Below the pieces are notes generated by a model. It had not been told where the DNA came from, did no database searches, and was given only the letters and a program-made list of their open reading frames with translations. Shown here in pieces: positions 1 through 10,790 of a stretch of 64,000 bases of DNA. The first letter of the stretch is position 1. Each line of letters begins with the position of its first letter. The stretch spans positions 2,604,001-2,668,000 of the forward strand of contig NZ_CP101988.1 in NCBI RefSeq assembly GCF_024508335.1. Direction: 5' to 3'. The DNA comes from Cellulomonas chengniuliangii (lineage in GTDB: Bacteria > Actinomycetota > Actinomycetes > Actinomycetales > Cellulomonadaceae). Made by a program: the position numbers and the translations under genes.

Positions 1-154
1 TGAGCGACGGCTCCCCCCCGGGGATCGTCGATGACACCGCGCGGGTCACGTCGACGGGATGCGATCGGGTGGCGGGCACCGCGGGTTCCACGGTGTGCGG
101 GGGCGCGACCGCGAGCAGTGCTGCGACAACGATGAGGCGAACAAGCACTGTCAT
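1..154 (-). CDS. Partial exported protein, N-terminus only
   Basis: A minus-strand reading frame starts at ATG 154 and runs off the left edge, giving 51 residues. The N-terminus (MTVLVRLIVVAALLAVAPP) looks like a signal peptide: one early Arg, then a hydrophobic stretch, then Pro/Ala. An AAGG lies about nine bases before the ATG. The family cannot be named because the mature part is outside the window. It is divergent from the glycosyltransferase at 306, so the intervening 150 bases should hold both promoters. Confidence 0.5.
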   Translation of the reverse strand, partial: MTVLVRLIVVAALLAVAPPHTVEPAVPATRSHPVDVTRAVSSTIPGGEPSL

Positions 155-293
155 GTCCAGACCTTGGCGGTGAGAGCAACGCGAGTCTCTGTCGGCCATG
201 ACTTGCGGTCAAGGACCGCCACGCAGCTCGACCAACATCGTTGAGAATTGGCTGGCTCCACGCGCGGGCTCCGACCGGCGTGATCCCCTGTGA

Positions 294-299
294 GATCAT
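294..299 (+). promoter_or_regulatory. Candidate -10 box, leaderless start
   Basis: GATCAT fits the loose nAnnnT pattern and lies exactly six bases before GTG 306. No ribosome binding site precedes that GTG. The arrangement matches other leaderless-type starts in this window, but the hexamer itself is weak. Confidence 0.35.
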
Positions 300-305
300 G
301 TCCGC

Positions 306-1396
306 GTGCGGATCACCCTGGATGCGACTCCGCTGCTCGGAGCTCGGACCGGTGTCGGGCAGTATGTCCAGCACCTGGTCGCGGAGTTACCCGCCGCTAT
401 CGCGCGACGCGACCTCGACGCCGAGGTGCGCGCCACGACCTGGACGGCACGGGGCTCGAGGCTGACCGATCTTCCTCAGGAGGTCGCCCAAGTCGGGCCG
501 CGCGTCCCCGCGCGCCTGCTCCGCGAGCTCTGGCGCCGTGGCGACCACCCCCGCATCGAGACGCTGGTGGGCAGGACAGAGGTGTTCCACGGGACGAACT
601 TCACCTCTCCACCGACCCACCGTGCCCGAGAGGTCGTCACGATCCACGACCTCACCTACGTCCTGCACCGGAGCACCGTGAGCTCGGCGAGCGTCCTCTA
701 CCAGGAGCTGGTCCCCCGCGCCCTGGCACGCGGGGCGCATGTGGTGACGCCAAGCCACGCGGTCGCAGCGGAGGTCGCGGCCTTCTACGACCTGGACACC
801 TCCCGGGTCACGGCGACGCCCCTTGGCGTCGAGCTCGACTGGTTCGACGCCACGCCGGCCTCTCCCGCCTGGCTGTCCACTCACGGCCTCCCCACGGACT
901 ATCTCGTGTTCGTGGGCTCGCTCGACCCTCGCAAGAATCTGCCGACCCTTCTGGCCGCACACAGCCAACTCCGTGCCGAGCACCCCGACACTCCAGCCCT
1001 CGTCCTCGCGGGGCCTGCCGGGCGCGAGGCGTCGCTCGCCAACCGAGCCGGGCTCCACCTCACCGGGTGGCTGAGCACGCCGGATCTTCAAGCGTTGGTC
1101 GCCGGCGCACGGGCGCTCGTGCTCCCATCGATCGACGAGGGCTTCGGGCTGCCGGTCATCGAGGCCCTCGCGACCGGCCGGCCAGTCGTGACGTCGGACA
1201 TCCCCGCGCTCCGTGAGGTGGGCGGCCCCCACGCCGTGGTCGCTGACGCACTCGATCCCGCGTCTCTGGCCACAGCCCTGAGCGACGCGCTGCAACTCGC
1301 CGACGGCCCCGTGGACAGGGCGCGCCGCCGGGAATGGGCCCGCCGGTTCTCCTGGAGCGCGTTCGCGGACCGCACCCTCGACGCCTACCTCGCCTC

Positions 1397-1400
<4 letters not shown>
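306..1400 (+). CDS. Glycosyltransferase, GT4 family
   Basis: A 364-residue GT-B-fold glycosyltransferase with GTG start. The N-terminal half has an acceptor-side Rossmann fold with a Gly-rich GARTGVGQY segment. The C-terminal half has the GT4 donor-binding pattern: DPRKNLPTLL in the first donor helix and the E-x7-E motif EGFGLPVIE, with glutamates at about residues 278 and 286. GT4 enzymes transfer a nucleotide-activated sugar with retention of configuration, normally at the cytoplasmic face of the membrane. The donor cannot be told from sequence. Its stop overlaps the next glycosyltransferase start by four bases, so the two are translationally coupled, and rmlB follows on the same strand. 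It most likely builds the surface glycan of this locus. Confidence 0.85.
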
Positions 1401-3545
<2,145 letters not shown>

Positions 3546-3551
3546 TAGGAG

Positions 3552-3588
3552 AACGGCCCTCGGAGACTTCCGAGGGCCGTTCTTCTTT
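3552..3588 (+). terminator. Intrinsic terminator after rmlB
   Basis: A perfect 13-base-pair stem (3552-3564 with 3569-3581), a GACT loop and a T-rich tail TTCTTCTTT. It separates rmlB from the convergent minus-strand operon ending at 3602. It is one of the few hairpins in the window with a U-rich tail. Confidence 0.9.
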
Positions 3589-3601
3589 GTCGGGATGAGG
3601 C

Positions 3602-5131
3602 TCAGCCGACGAGTTCCTCGACGCGCGCGATCACGACGGGGTCGTCACAGAATGGCTCGCCGAACACACTCTCGAAGTTCTCCTGCACATCGGTCGTGAC
3701 CACTGTCAGGTAATAGGTGGGCCAGGGCCGCTCGATCCAGCCGGCCAGCGCGTCACACCGCGCCTGCTCGGTGCCGTCGTCGGTGATCGCGGCCCCGGCA
3801 AGCGTCCGGTTCGGCGCGAACGCCATCGCGCTCTCGGTCGCGAGCCGCCAGTTCAACGACACCTGGGTGACGAGGAGCGCCCCGATGACCAGCAGCACCA
3901 GAGGCCGCCCTGCCATCGGAATCCGCTCGGCCCAGGCCATGATCCCCCAGGAGATCAGGATGGCGACGCACACGACCCCGACGCCGTAATACAGGTAGAC
4001 CTGCCCGGGCACCTTGATCTCGTCGATGTACTTCACCGTCGTCGCATGCGTCGCGGTCGTGAGCGCCCACGTCACCAGGACCGCCCCGAGCGGGATCACC
4101 GCCGAGCGCGTGGCTGGTGGCGTCAACGACGAGCTTCGCCGCCAGCCGTACATCAGCAACGCCGTGCAGCCGCACAGCAGCAGCGCCACGATCAACGACT
4201 TGGCATTCAGGCTGACCTGCCCGCCGAGCATCGAGAACAGGTACGGCCATCCCCCACCCGGCAGCGCGCCGACCATCGCGGCCCACCACGTCGCCAAGGC
4301 GTCGCCGCCGAGCGACAACGACGTTCCTGTGTAGTTGCTCTGATCCGCGGGGATCGCCAGGAGCGCGCGTCCGACGACGAAGACGACTGCGGGCGCCACA
4401 ACACCGAGGGCGCCCATCCCGACCGCGCGCCAGGCGCCCGCCGAGTCGCGCCGGGCCCTAGCTCGAAGCAGCGCGCCGAGGTAGACCACTGCCGTGCCGG
4501 CGATCATCCCGACCAGCATCTCGTAGTACATGACCGCGCCCAGCGCGACGACGCCGACAAGGACGTAGTCGCCCCAGCCGCGCCGGCCGGGGGTGGTGCT
4601 GCGAAGAGCCAACGCGAGAAGCCAGAACCCGATCGCGGCCGAGCCCCAGCCGGCCGGCCCAAACGAGGTGACCGGGTCATTCGACCACGGGTGCAACTGG
4701 ACGGTGACAGCAGTGACCGCCGCCACCAGCGCGAAGACGCGCCAGTAGCCGACCTCCGCACGGACGCCCGCGTTCCGCAGACCCCACGTCAGCACCGAGG
4801 CCGCGGCAGCGACAGTCAGCCAGAGGAAGAGGGACCCGAAGAAGACGTCGTAGTACTGGGGGCTGATCTCGAACGCGGAGCTGAAGGCGAAGGCTCCGAA
4901 GTGGTACGCGGCTCCCGCGGCCTGGCCGACTGGGTTCAAGTGCCCGGCGAGAAACCCTTGGTTCCAGCCGAAGACAATGGCATCTAGAAAGCTGCCGTTG
5001 GAGATCCGGTAGGTCTCGAACAGCGCGTGAAAGTCGTCGCCGATGACGGGAACGCGCGCGGCCGGGACCATTCCCAGAGCGAGGAAGACGGTCCCAAGGC
5101 CCGCCCAGAAGATGCGGTGGACCCACTTCAT
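3602..5131 (-). CDS. Polytopic membrane protein, GT-C-like
   Basis: A 509-residue integral membrane protein with about ten hydrophobic helices. Just after the first helix comes an Asp pair in VIGDDFHALF. GT-C glycosyltransferases carry acidic catalytic residues in exactly that first external loop, so I infer a polyprenyl-phosphate-sugar-dependent transferase or glycan-modifying protein; no named family is recognised. The C-terminal 75 residues are soluble and end in CDALAGWIERPWPTYY. The ATG at 5131 overlaps the stop of the flippase gene by four bases; the frame continues upstream but only within that gene. It is last in a five-gene minus-strand operon. Confidence 0.7.
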   Translation of the reverse strand: MKWVHRIFWAGLGTVFLALGMVPAARVPVIGDDFHALFETYRISNGSFLDAIVFGWNQGFLAGHLNPVGQAAGAAYHFGAFAFSSAFEISPQYYDVFFGSLFLWLTVAAAASVLTWGLRNAGVRAEVGYWRVFALVAAVTAVTVQLHPWSNDPVTSFGPAGWGSAAIGFWLLALALRSTTPGRRGWGDYVLVGVVALGAVMYYEMLVGMIAGTAVVYLGALLRARARRDSAGAWRAVGMGALGVVAPAVVFVVGRALLAIPADQSNYTGTSLSLGGDALATWWAAMVGALPGGGWPYLFSMLGGQVSLNAKSLIVALLLCGCTALLMYGWRRSSSLTPPATRSAVIPLGAVLVTWALTTATHATTVKYIDEIKVPGQVYLYYGVGVVCVAILISWGIMAWAERIPMAGRPLVLLVIGALLVTQVSLNWRLATESAMAFAPNRTLAGAAITDDGTEQARCDALAGWIERPWPTYYLTVVTTDVQENFESVFGEPFCDDPVVIARVEELVG

Positions 5132-6396
5132 CGGTTGATCAGCTCCAGTTTTCTGTGATGACGGGCGTGCACGGCGAACATCAGCAGGCAGACCACCAGG
5201 CCGAGGCCGCCGATGACACCCACCATCGCGCGCAGGTCGGGGAGGACGGTGGTCGCCAAGGCCCACTGCGCAACGGCAGCCACCGCCAACAGCGCCAAGG
5301 TCACGCGCGACCCCGCGGCAGTGAGGCGGATGAGCAGGCCTTGGGCCATCGCCCATGGCAGGTAGGCGAGCGAGAGCCAAGGCAGGATCGCGGCCGCGTC
5401 CTCGTACCCCGAGCCGAAGAAGATCGAGACCACCGGGCCACCGAGCACAGCCATCGCCAGCGCGACGGCGACGCCCGAGACGAGCACTGTCAGCATGATC
5501 ACGTTCACGCCGAAGTTGGTCGTGTCCTTGTCCCCGACGCGGTTGACGAATCGCGGAAGCAGGTAGAGGGACAACGTGGTCGGGACGATCAAGATCATCT
5601 TCGCGATGACTGCCGCGGCCGCGAACATCCCGGCAGCGGACTCAGGCGCACCGATCCTGACGAGCATCACGTCGATGTTCGTGAGCCACGCGAAGGTCAG
5701 TGTCAGAAGGATGAGGACGACACTGTGGGCGCTGAACACGCCACTATTCGTCCGCAGTCGGGCTCCGCGCACCTGCCATCCGGCGGCGACGGCGACGGCG
5801 ACAACCGCTGCCAGCACTGCGACGAGCACCGAGACCGCTCCCATGCCTGCCGCGAGGGCGCCTGCCGCGAGAAGGACCCGGAGCACCTGTGACGTCGTGG
5901 ACCAACCCGCGACCGCTGTGGCCTTGGCGGCCCCCTGCAGCCGACCCTGCGCGACCGAGAACAGGAAGCTCGGAAGGATGGTCAGGGCCGCGAGGTAGAC
6001 CGCGAGCGTGCTCGTGGCGAGCCGGTCAGCCAGAAAGGGCGCGAACGCGGCGACGATGAGGGCTCCGCCGCCGCCGAGGATCAGCGCCTCGATTGTCGTC
6101 CCGTCCCACCGGCGCGTGGGTTTCGGCGTCACTATCGGGACGTGGTTGACCGGCAGCGCTCGCGCTGTTGCCACCGCCACGGAGTTCTGAACGGCAGAAG
6201 CGCCGATGGCTGCGATATTGACGATCGAGAGGAACGCCGCGAGCAACCCGAATGCCTCTGGGCCGAGGGCTCGTCCGGTCAGGGCGTGGAACAACGTTGT
6301 GGCGATGATTCCGACGACGCTGACGACGCCCACCGTGGCGAAAGGGCCAGCGTGACGTCTGAGGTAGCCCAGGCGGACCTTCATCCCCTCGCTCAC
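5128..6396 (-). CDS. Wzx-like oligosaccharide flippase (MOP superfamily)
   Basis: A 422-residue protein of about twelve membrane helices with the MOP-exporter pattern: an N-terminal GIIATTLFHALTGRALGPEAFG segment typical of the polysaccharide transport branch, and a central YLLPRFVNRVGD segment before helix 8. Such proteins flip undecaprenyl-linked oligosaccharides across the cytoplasmic membrane. I chose GTG 6396 because GGGGAGG lies six bases upstream and it overlaps the preceding stop (GTGA); ATG 6384 four codons later is the alternative. The position between glycosyltransferases supports the role. Confidence 0.8.
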   Translation of the reverse strand: MSEGMKVRLGYLRRHAGPFATVGVVSVVGIIATTLFHALTGRALGPEAFGLLAAFLSIVNIAAIGASAVQNSVAVATARALPVNHVPIVTPKPTRRWDGTTIEALILGGGGALIVAAFAPFLADRLATSTLAVYLAALTILPSFLFSVAQGRLQGAAKATAVAGWSTTSQVLRVLLAAGALAAGMGAVSVLVAVLAAVVAVAVAAGWQVRGARLRTNSGVFSAHSVVLILLTLTFAWLTNIDVMLVRIGAPESAAGMFAAAAVIAKMILIVPTTLSLYLLPRFVNRVGDKDTTNFGVNVIMLTVLVSGVAVALAMAVLGGPVVSIFFGSGYEDAAAILPWLSLAYLPWAMAQGLLIRLTAAGSRVTLALLAVAAVAQWALATTVLPDLRAMVGVIGGLGLVVCLLMFAVHARHHRKLELINR

Positions 6397-7133
6397 GATC
6401 GGCCTCCCCACGGCCGACGACGCCCACTGCGTCGGTGGTGCGCGACGATGAGGAGGTCGCGGAGCGCCTCTAGGATCGAGCCGACGTCGACGGTGGACGT
6501 GAACTCGTACTCGAGCACCACCGGCGCCTCGAGGACCTTCACCCGTCTGTCGGAGAGCCGAGCCAGGAACTCGAGGTCGAAGGCGAAGCCACTCGCCGTG
6601 CAATTCTCGATCGACTCCGCGACGGCCTCGCGTCGCATCGCCTTCACCCCGGTCTGGGTGTCACCGAGGTTGAGGCCGATGAGCACTCGCGTGGCCAGGC
6701 GGAACACCCTGCTGGCCATCCGGCGGAACAACGGGTAGTTGACGTTCGAATCCGGATGGATCTTCGATCCGATGACGACGTCGGCCAGGCCGGACTCGAT
6801 CGAGTCGAGGTAGCCGGGCAGGACCACGGGATCCAGGTCGAGGTCGCCGTCGATGAATGCCACGAACGGGTGCCGCGCGTGCGCGAATCCGGTCCGCAGG
6901 GCATGGCCCTTCCCGCAGTTCTCCTCGTATTCGAGGACCTGGAGCATGGGCGAGTCCACGGACCTCGCGAGCTTCGCTGTCGCGTCCGTGCTCCCGTCCG
7001 ACACGACGATGACCTCGTAGGGGCGCTTAGAGCCGTCCAGCACCGCGAGCAGGCGCTGCAGCGCCCGGACGATGCTCACTTCCTCTTGGTAGGCCGGGAC
7101 GACAACCGACACTGCGGTGGCCTCAGCTCCCAT
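6393..7133 (-). CDS. Polyprenyl-phosphate glycosyltransferase, GT2 (DPG-synthase-like)
   Basis: A 246-residue GT2 enzyme. Motifs: SVVVPAYQEE, VVSDGSTDAT, the catalytic AFIDGDLDLDP with DxD, and GDTQTGVKAMRR, which is characteristic of the dolichyl/polyprenyl-phosphate glucosyl- or mannosyltransferase group. It lacks the C-terminal membrane helices seen in GtrB or DPM1 forms, so it should be a peripheral enzyme. The family charges polyprenyl phosphate with a sugar that GT-C transferases then use outside, which fits the GT-C-like gene two positions downstream. Start ATG 7133 overlaps the epimerase gene by 11 bases. Confidence 0.82.
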   Translation of the reverse strand: MGAEATAVSVVVPAYQEEVSIVRALQRLLAVLDGSKRPYEVIVVSDGSTDATAKLARSVDSPMLQVLEYEENCGKGHALRTGFAHARHPFVAFIDGDLDLDPVVLPGYLDSIESGLADVVIGSKIHPDSNVNYPLFRRMASRVFRLATRVLIGLNLGDTQTGVKAMRREAVAESIENCTASGFAFDLEFLARLSDRRVKVLEAPVVLEYEFTSTVDVGSILEALRDLLIVAHHRRSGRRRPWGGRS

Positions 7134-8196
7134 AACCGCGCTCCAGCAGATCAGAGACCACCACATCGGACGGTGACGTCTGGAGGGACTGCGGCGGGCG
7201 ACGATACGACTTGTGGTCGGCCAGGAATCTCTCAAGCGTCTCGATCGACCAGTCAGACAGCATGACGTTCTCGCCCAAGCCCTGACCGCGCTCTGTGGCG
7301 CGGCGATGCACCAATGTCGGCACACCGAGGAGTGCCGCTTCTTCCTGCACTCCCCCGCTGTCGGTCACGATGAACGATGCCCGCCCCAGCATCGGCGCGA
7401 ACTCGGCATGCCCCAACTTGTCGATGACCTGGATCTTGTCGGTTGGAAGGGCTGCCAGCACACCGCGCATCCCGTGGCGCGCGAGGTCGTCGACGACCAT
7501 CACGATCCGGACCGGGGAGTTCTCACTGACGCTCTGCAACGTCGCGCGCACGAGCCCGGGATTGCCCAGGAACTCGAACCTGTGCAGAAGGAGCACTCCA
7601 TAGGGGTCAGCCTCATCAGGCTCGTAGGAAGAGCCTCTGTCGAGCACCGCGTCGACGACAGTGTTCCCGTGCGTCAACACGACGTTGGATCTGCCTGCGA
7701 GGTTCCGCGCCGCCTCGGCGGTCGGCGCGTAGTGGACATCGGCGAGCCGCCCGACTATCCGCCGGTCGAGCTCCTCGGGGAATGGGTGCTTCCAGTCGCC
7801 CGAACGGAGGCCAGCCTCGACATGCGCGCAGTCGAAGCCCAGGAATCGAGCGATCACCGCGCCCACGACGCTGGTCATCGTGTCGCCGTGCACCACGATG
7901 ACGGAGCGCCCACGCGGTGTCCTGCGAACCTCCGCCCGATGGCGTACCGCCCACCTGGCGATGCGCAGAAGCCACACCAGCACGTCGATTTTCGTGGACA
8001 GGGCGCGACCCGAGCGGCCATTGGCGATCACGTGGTCAGGCGTGGGAATGCCCAGGCCAGGGAGCGCGCCGAGGACGGTGTCGGCCTGCTGCAGAGTGAC
8101 CCATTGCTCGAACGGCACGCCACGCTGAACGAGCCGCTGCATGACGGGGGCGAGCTTGATCGCCTCAGCAGTCGTGCCGTAGCAGAAGACGATCAC
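7123..8196 (-). CDS. UDP-N-acetylglucosamine 2-epimerase family protein
   Basis: A 357-residue GT-B-fold sugar-nucleotide 2-epimerase of the WecB type. The residues used by WecB are present: Asp in VHGDTMTSV, Glu in HVEAGLRSG, Glu in FPEELDRR and the His of LLHRFEF. Two normally strict motifs differ: HRxEN reads HRFEF, and TERPE reads TERGQ in VHRRATERGQG. The fold and catalysis may be kept but the substrate or efficiency could differ. The product of canonical members is UDP-ManNAc. GTG 8196 overlaps the upstream stop (GTGA); the frame extends further but only inside the upstream gene. Confidence 0.75.
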   Translation of the reverse strand: MIVFCYGTTAEAIKLAPVMQRLVQRGVPFEQWVTLQQADTVLGALPGLGIPTPDHVIANGRSGRALSTKIDVLVWLLRIARWAVRHRAEVRRTPRGRSVIVVHGDTMTSVVGAVIARFLGFDCAHVEAGLRSGDWKHPFPEELDRRIVGRLADVHYAPTAEAARNLAGRSNVVLTHGNTVVDAVLDRGSSYEPDEADPYGVLLLHRFEFLGNPGLVRATLQSVSENSPVRIVMVVDDLARHGMRGVLAALPTDKIQVIDKLGHAEFAPMLGRASFIVTDSGGVQEEAALLGVPTLVHRRATERGQGLGENVMLSDWSIETLERFLADHKSYRRPPQSLQTSPSDVVVSDLLERGYGS

Positions 8197-9281
8197 CGGC
8201 CCACTCCGTTCACTGCGGTGCGACGTGCGTGCTTCCTGACAGACAGCTGAGAGCCATGCACGCGCAAGCCGCGGATCAGGCCCGCCCAGTACGGGATGAC
8301 GAACAACGGGAGGTAGGCCAGGTAGGCGCCCAACCCGCGCCGTGGACACCCGCGCGTGGCGGCCACCACCGCGGGCGAAGCCCCAACGACAAGCGCCCCG
8401 GCCGCAAGCCATCCCGCCCACGGGAGCATTCCGCTGAGCGAGAGTCCGAGAAGGGCCGCCACACCCGCGACGGGAAGAGCCGCAAGACCCAGCAGCCCAG
8501 CGGTCCAGCCACGTGACGTGCCACCAAAGCTGTCGACCAGGAACGTCCCGCGGCCGTAGCTGTGACGGATGAAAGCGCGGGCGTTCGTCCGCGGCCGGTA
8601 CAGCGCCCAGAACCCGGGATCAAGCTGGATGGGGTGCGCCTCGGCGATATGCCGGATCAGCTTCGTGTCGTCACTCGCCAACGCCGCGTTCTTCTCCGGC
8701 CAGACGGCGAGGCACGCATCGACGAGGACCTCGCGCGGCACGAAGAACACTCCAGTGCCCTTGGGGTAGCGGTTGAAGTTGTCGGCACGAACCTCGACCG
8801 GGCGGGGGTTTCCCAGGAAATCACCCCAGTACACGTGGACTGGGACTTCCCAGAAGTGGCCGACGAGCGGGGCCGCGGGATCCGTCACCGCGTGGCCGTT
8901 CCAGATCTGCCGGCTCGGATCTGCATCAAGTGCGCTCTCGATGTGGCGGAGCGACTCAGGGCCGAGCAGCACGCGACTGTCGAGAAGGAGCACGTTGCGT
9001 CCTGACGCGGCCTCGATCCCCGCCCAGCGCGCAAGGAACCTTCCGCTGTTCGGCTGCGTCATCAGACGAAGCGCGAAGGGGAACGTCCGGGCGATCTCCT
9101 CGACGACCTCGCTTGTCGCGTCCGTCGAGCCGTCATCCACCACGATCACCTCGGCAGACCACGACGTTCGGCTCAGCGCCGCCGCACAGGCCTCGAGCGT
9201 GCTGGCAAGGTACGAGGCGGAGTTGAAGGACGGGATGACCACGGTGGTGTCGAGTGCCAAGGGCGGCAGGCCGGAAGCCAA
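8193..9281 (-). CDS. Glycosyltransferase, GT2 family, membrane-anchored
   Basis: An approximately 362-residue GT2 enzyme and first gene of the minus-strand glycan operon. Motifs: TVVIPSFNSASYL, VIVVDDGSTDAT, and LLLDSRVLLGPES, where the metal-binding DxD is replaced by DSR. After the catalytic domain a long hydrophobic stretch (about three helices, LLGLAALPVAGVAALLG onward) anchors it to the membrane. The start is uncertain: TTG 9281 has GGAAAGG nine bases before it; TTG 9287 and ATG 9383 are alternatives, but the upstream extension is Arg-rich and does not look coding. The divergent neighbour is an LCP gene. Confidence 0.75.
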   Translation of the reverse strand: MASGLPPLALDTTVVIPSFNSASYLASTLEACAAALSRTSWSAEVIVVDDGSTDATSEVVEEIARTFPFALRLMTQPNSGRFLARWAGIEAASGRNVLLLDSRVLLGPESLRHIESALDADPSRQIWNGHAVTDPAAPLVGHFWEVPVHVYWGDFLGNPRPVEVRADNFNRYPKGTGVFFVPREVLVDACLAVWPEKNAALASDDTKLIRHIAEAHPIQLDPGFWALYRPRTNARAFIRHSYGRGTFLVDSFGGTSRGWTAGLLGLAALPVAGVAALLGLSLSGMLPWAGWLAAGALVVGASPAVVAATRGCPRRGLGAYLAYLPLFVIPYWAGLIRGLRVHGSQLSVRKHARRTAVNGVGR

Positions 9282-9430
9282 GACCAAGTACCTTTCCGGT
9301 GGGGGCTCGCCTGCCCCGTTCGGCAAGCCACGACAGCGTACTCGTGTTCGCTTCCGCCATCTCCGGCGCGCCTCGGACTCCACGAGACGTCAGAGGTGAG
9401 TTCCAGATCTGCACAGATCCCTTACGTCAA

Positions 9431-9464
9431 GCGCGCGGCGCACCCCCGTGGGTGCGCCGCGCGC
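9431..9464. repeat. Perfect 15-bp inverted repeat upstream of LCP gene
   Basis: Arms 9431-9445 and 9450-9464 are perfect complements around a CCGT loop. No T-run follows on either strand. It lies between two divergent genes, so a normal terminator role is unexpected; it sits about 17 bases before the LCP GTG and would cover the -35 region of the promoter proposed at 9469. Confidence 0.7.
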
Positions 9465-9468
9465 CTCA

Positions 9469-9474
9469 TATGCT
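9469..9474 (+). promoter_or_regulatory. Candidate -10 box, leaderless start of LCP gene
   Basis: TATGCT matches TANNNT and ends six bases before GTG 9481. No ribosome binding site is present; the bases before the GTG (CTCCTCCG) are of the wrong strand sense for one. Transcription starting at or next to the GTG would give a leaderless message. Confidence 0.5.
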
Positions 9475-9480
9475 CCTCCG

Positions 9481-10782
9481 GTGACCACCCGCCACGCAGC
9501 CTCATCACGCCCGCGCGCAGCCCGCCACTCGCGGCGCGCCCGCACGCACCACGTGATGCGCGGCGTCGCGCTCGTCACCACCGGCGCGCTCGCCTTCGGC
9601 GTCACCGGCATGGCCACCGCGCTCGGCAAGCTCGAGGGCAACATGAACACGGTCGACGTGACCGACCTCATCGGCGCGGTCCCGGTCCCGACCAGCACCG
9701 ACCCCAGCGACCCGAACGCCGGCCAGCCGATGAACATCCTGCTGCTGGGCTCCGACCAGCGCGACGGCGAGAACGGCGCTATCGGTGGCGACGCCTCAGG
9801 CATGCGCTCCGACACCACGATCGTCATGCACATCTCCGCGGACCGGTCACGGGTCGAGCTGGTCTCGATCCCCCGCGACTCGCTTGTGGACATCCCGTCC
9901 TGCACGATGACGGACGGGTCCACCTCGTCTCCCCGGCGGAACGCGATGTTCAACGAGGCGTTCGCGATCGGGGCGGACAAGGGCGGCGACATGGCCTCCG
10001 CCGCCGCCTGCGCGATGAAGACCGTCATGGCGACGACCGGCGTCCCCCTCACCGACTACGCGGTGATCGACTTCGTCGGCTTCATCAAGATGGTCGACGC
10101 GCTGGGCGGGGTCTCGATGTGCATCCCGACGGACATGAACTCGTCCGACGCCGGGCTGGACCTGACGGCGGGCTGGCACACCCTCGACGGGAGCACGGCC
10201 CTGGCCTTCGCCCGCGCCCGGAAGGGCAAGGGCCTAGGGGACGGCTCGGACACCCAGCGGCTGGGCCGACAGCAGGAGTTCCTCTCGGCGATGGCGAAGA
10301 CCGTGTTCGAGAAGAACCTGATGACGGACGTCACCAGCCTCATCCGGTTCCTCGACGCCGCGACGGAGTCCGTGACCGCCAGCCCCAACGTCTCGTCGGT
10401 CCCCAGCATCGGCGGACTGGCCTTCAGCCTGCGCAACATCTCCACCAGCGACATCACGTTCATGACGATCCCGTGGGGCGCGGCCCCCAGCGACCCGAAC
10501 CGTGTCGTGTGGACGTCCGAGGCCGACGTCGTGTGGGACAACCTCGCCAACGACCGCCCGATGCTGGGCGTCGAGGAGGCCGTCGACACGTCGGCCGGCG
10601 CGGACGCCGGCGCAGGCGCGGACGCCGGTGCAGGCGCGGGTGCCGGTGCAGGCGCGGGTGCCGGCGCGGACGCAGGCGCGGACCCGGCCGCTCCAGCGCC
10701 TCCCCCGGTCCCCGAGCCAGCTGCGACCAAGAAGGCGGGCAAGGAAGCCTTCTCCGCGAGCGACGTCACCGCCACCTGCTGA
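9481..10782 (+). CDS. LCP family glycopolymer ligase (LytR-CpsA-Psr)
   Basis: A 433-residue membrane-anchored LCP protein: a basic cytoplasmic tail of about 25 residues, one helix (GVALVTTGALAFGVTG), then the extracellular LCP domain. Signature segments are MNILLLGSDQRDG, RSDTTIVMHIS, VSIPRDSLVDIP and the late AFARARKGKG...RLGRQQEF pattern, which carry the phosphate- and Mg-binding Arg/Asp residues. LCP enzymes transfer lipid-linked glycopolymers to peptidoglycan. The C-terminus has a low-complexity run of Gly-Ala and Asp-Ala pairs followed by a Pro-rich tail. GTG 9481 has no ribosome binding site but a well-placed -10 box. It pairs with a second LCP gene. Confidence 0.88.
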   Translation: MTTRHAASSRPRAARHSRRARTHHVMRGVALVTTGALAFGVTGMATALGKLEGNMNTVDVTDLIGAVPVPTSTDPSDPNAGQPMNILLLGSDQRDGENGAIGGDASGMRSDTTIVMHISADRSRVELVSIPRDSLVDIPSCTMTDGSTSSPRRNAMFNEAFAIGADKGGDMASAAACAMKTVMATTGVPLTDYAVIDFVGFIKMVDALGGVSMCIPTDMNSSDAGLDLTAGWHTLDGSTALAFARARKGKGLGDGSDTQRLGRQQEFLSAMAKTVFEKNLMTDVTSLIRFLDAATESVTASPNVSSVPSIGGLAFSLRNISTSDITFMTIPWGAAPSDPNRVVWTSEADVVWDNLANDRPMLGVEEAVDTSAGADAGAGADAGAGAGAGAGAGAGADAGADPAAPAPPPVPEPAATKKAGKEAFSASDVTATC

Positions 10783-10790
10783 CGGCGCCG

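Noticed and set aside
10600-10700. GC-rich imperfect repeats in the first LCP gene as a possible CRISPR or regulatory repeat
   Set aside because: They are in frame and encode an Ala-Gly-Asp low-complexity tail; no spacer structure.
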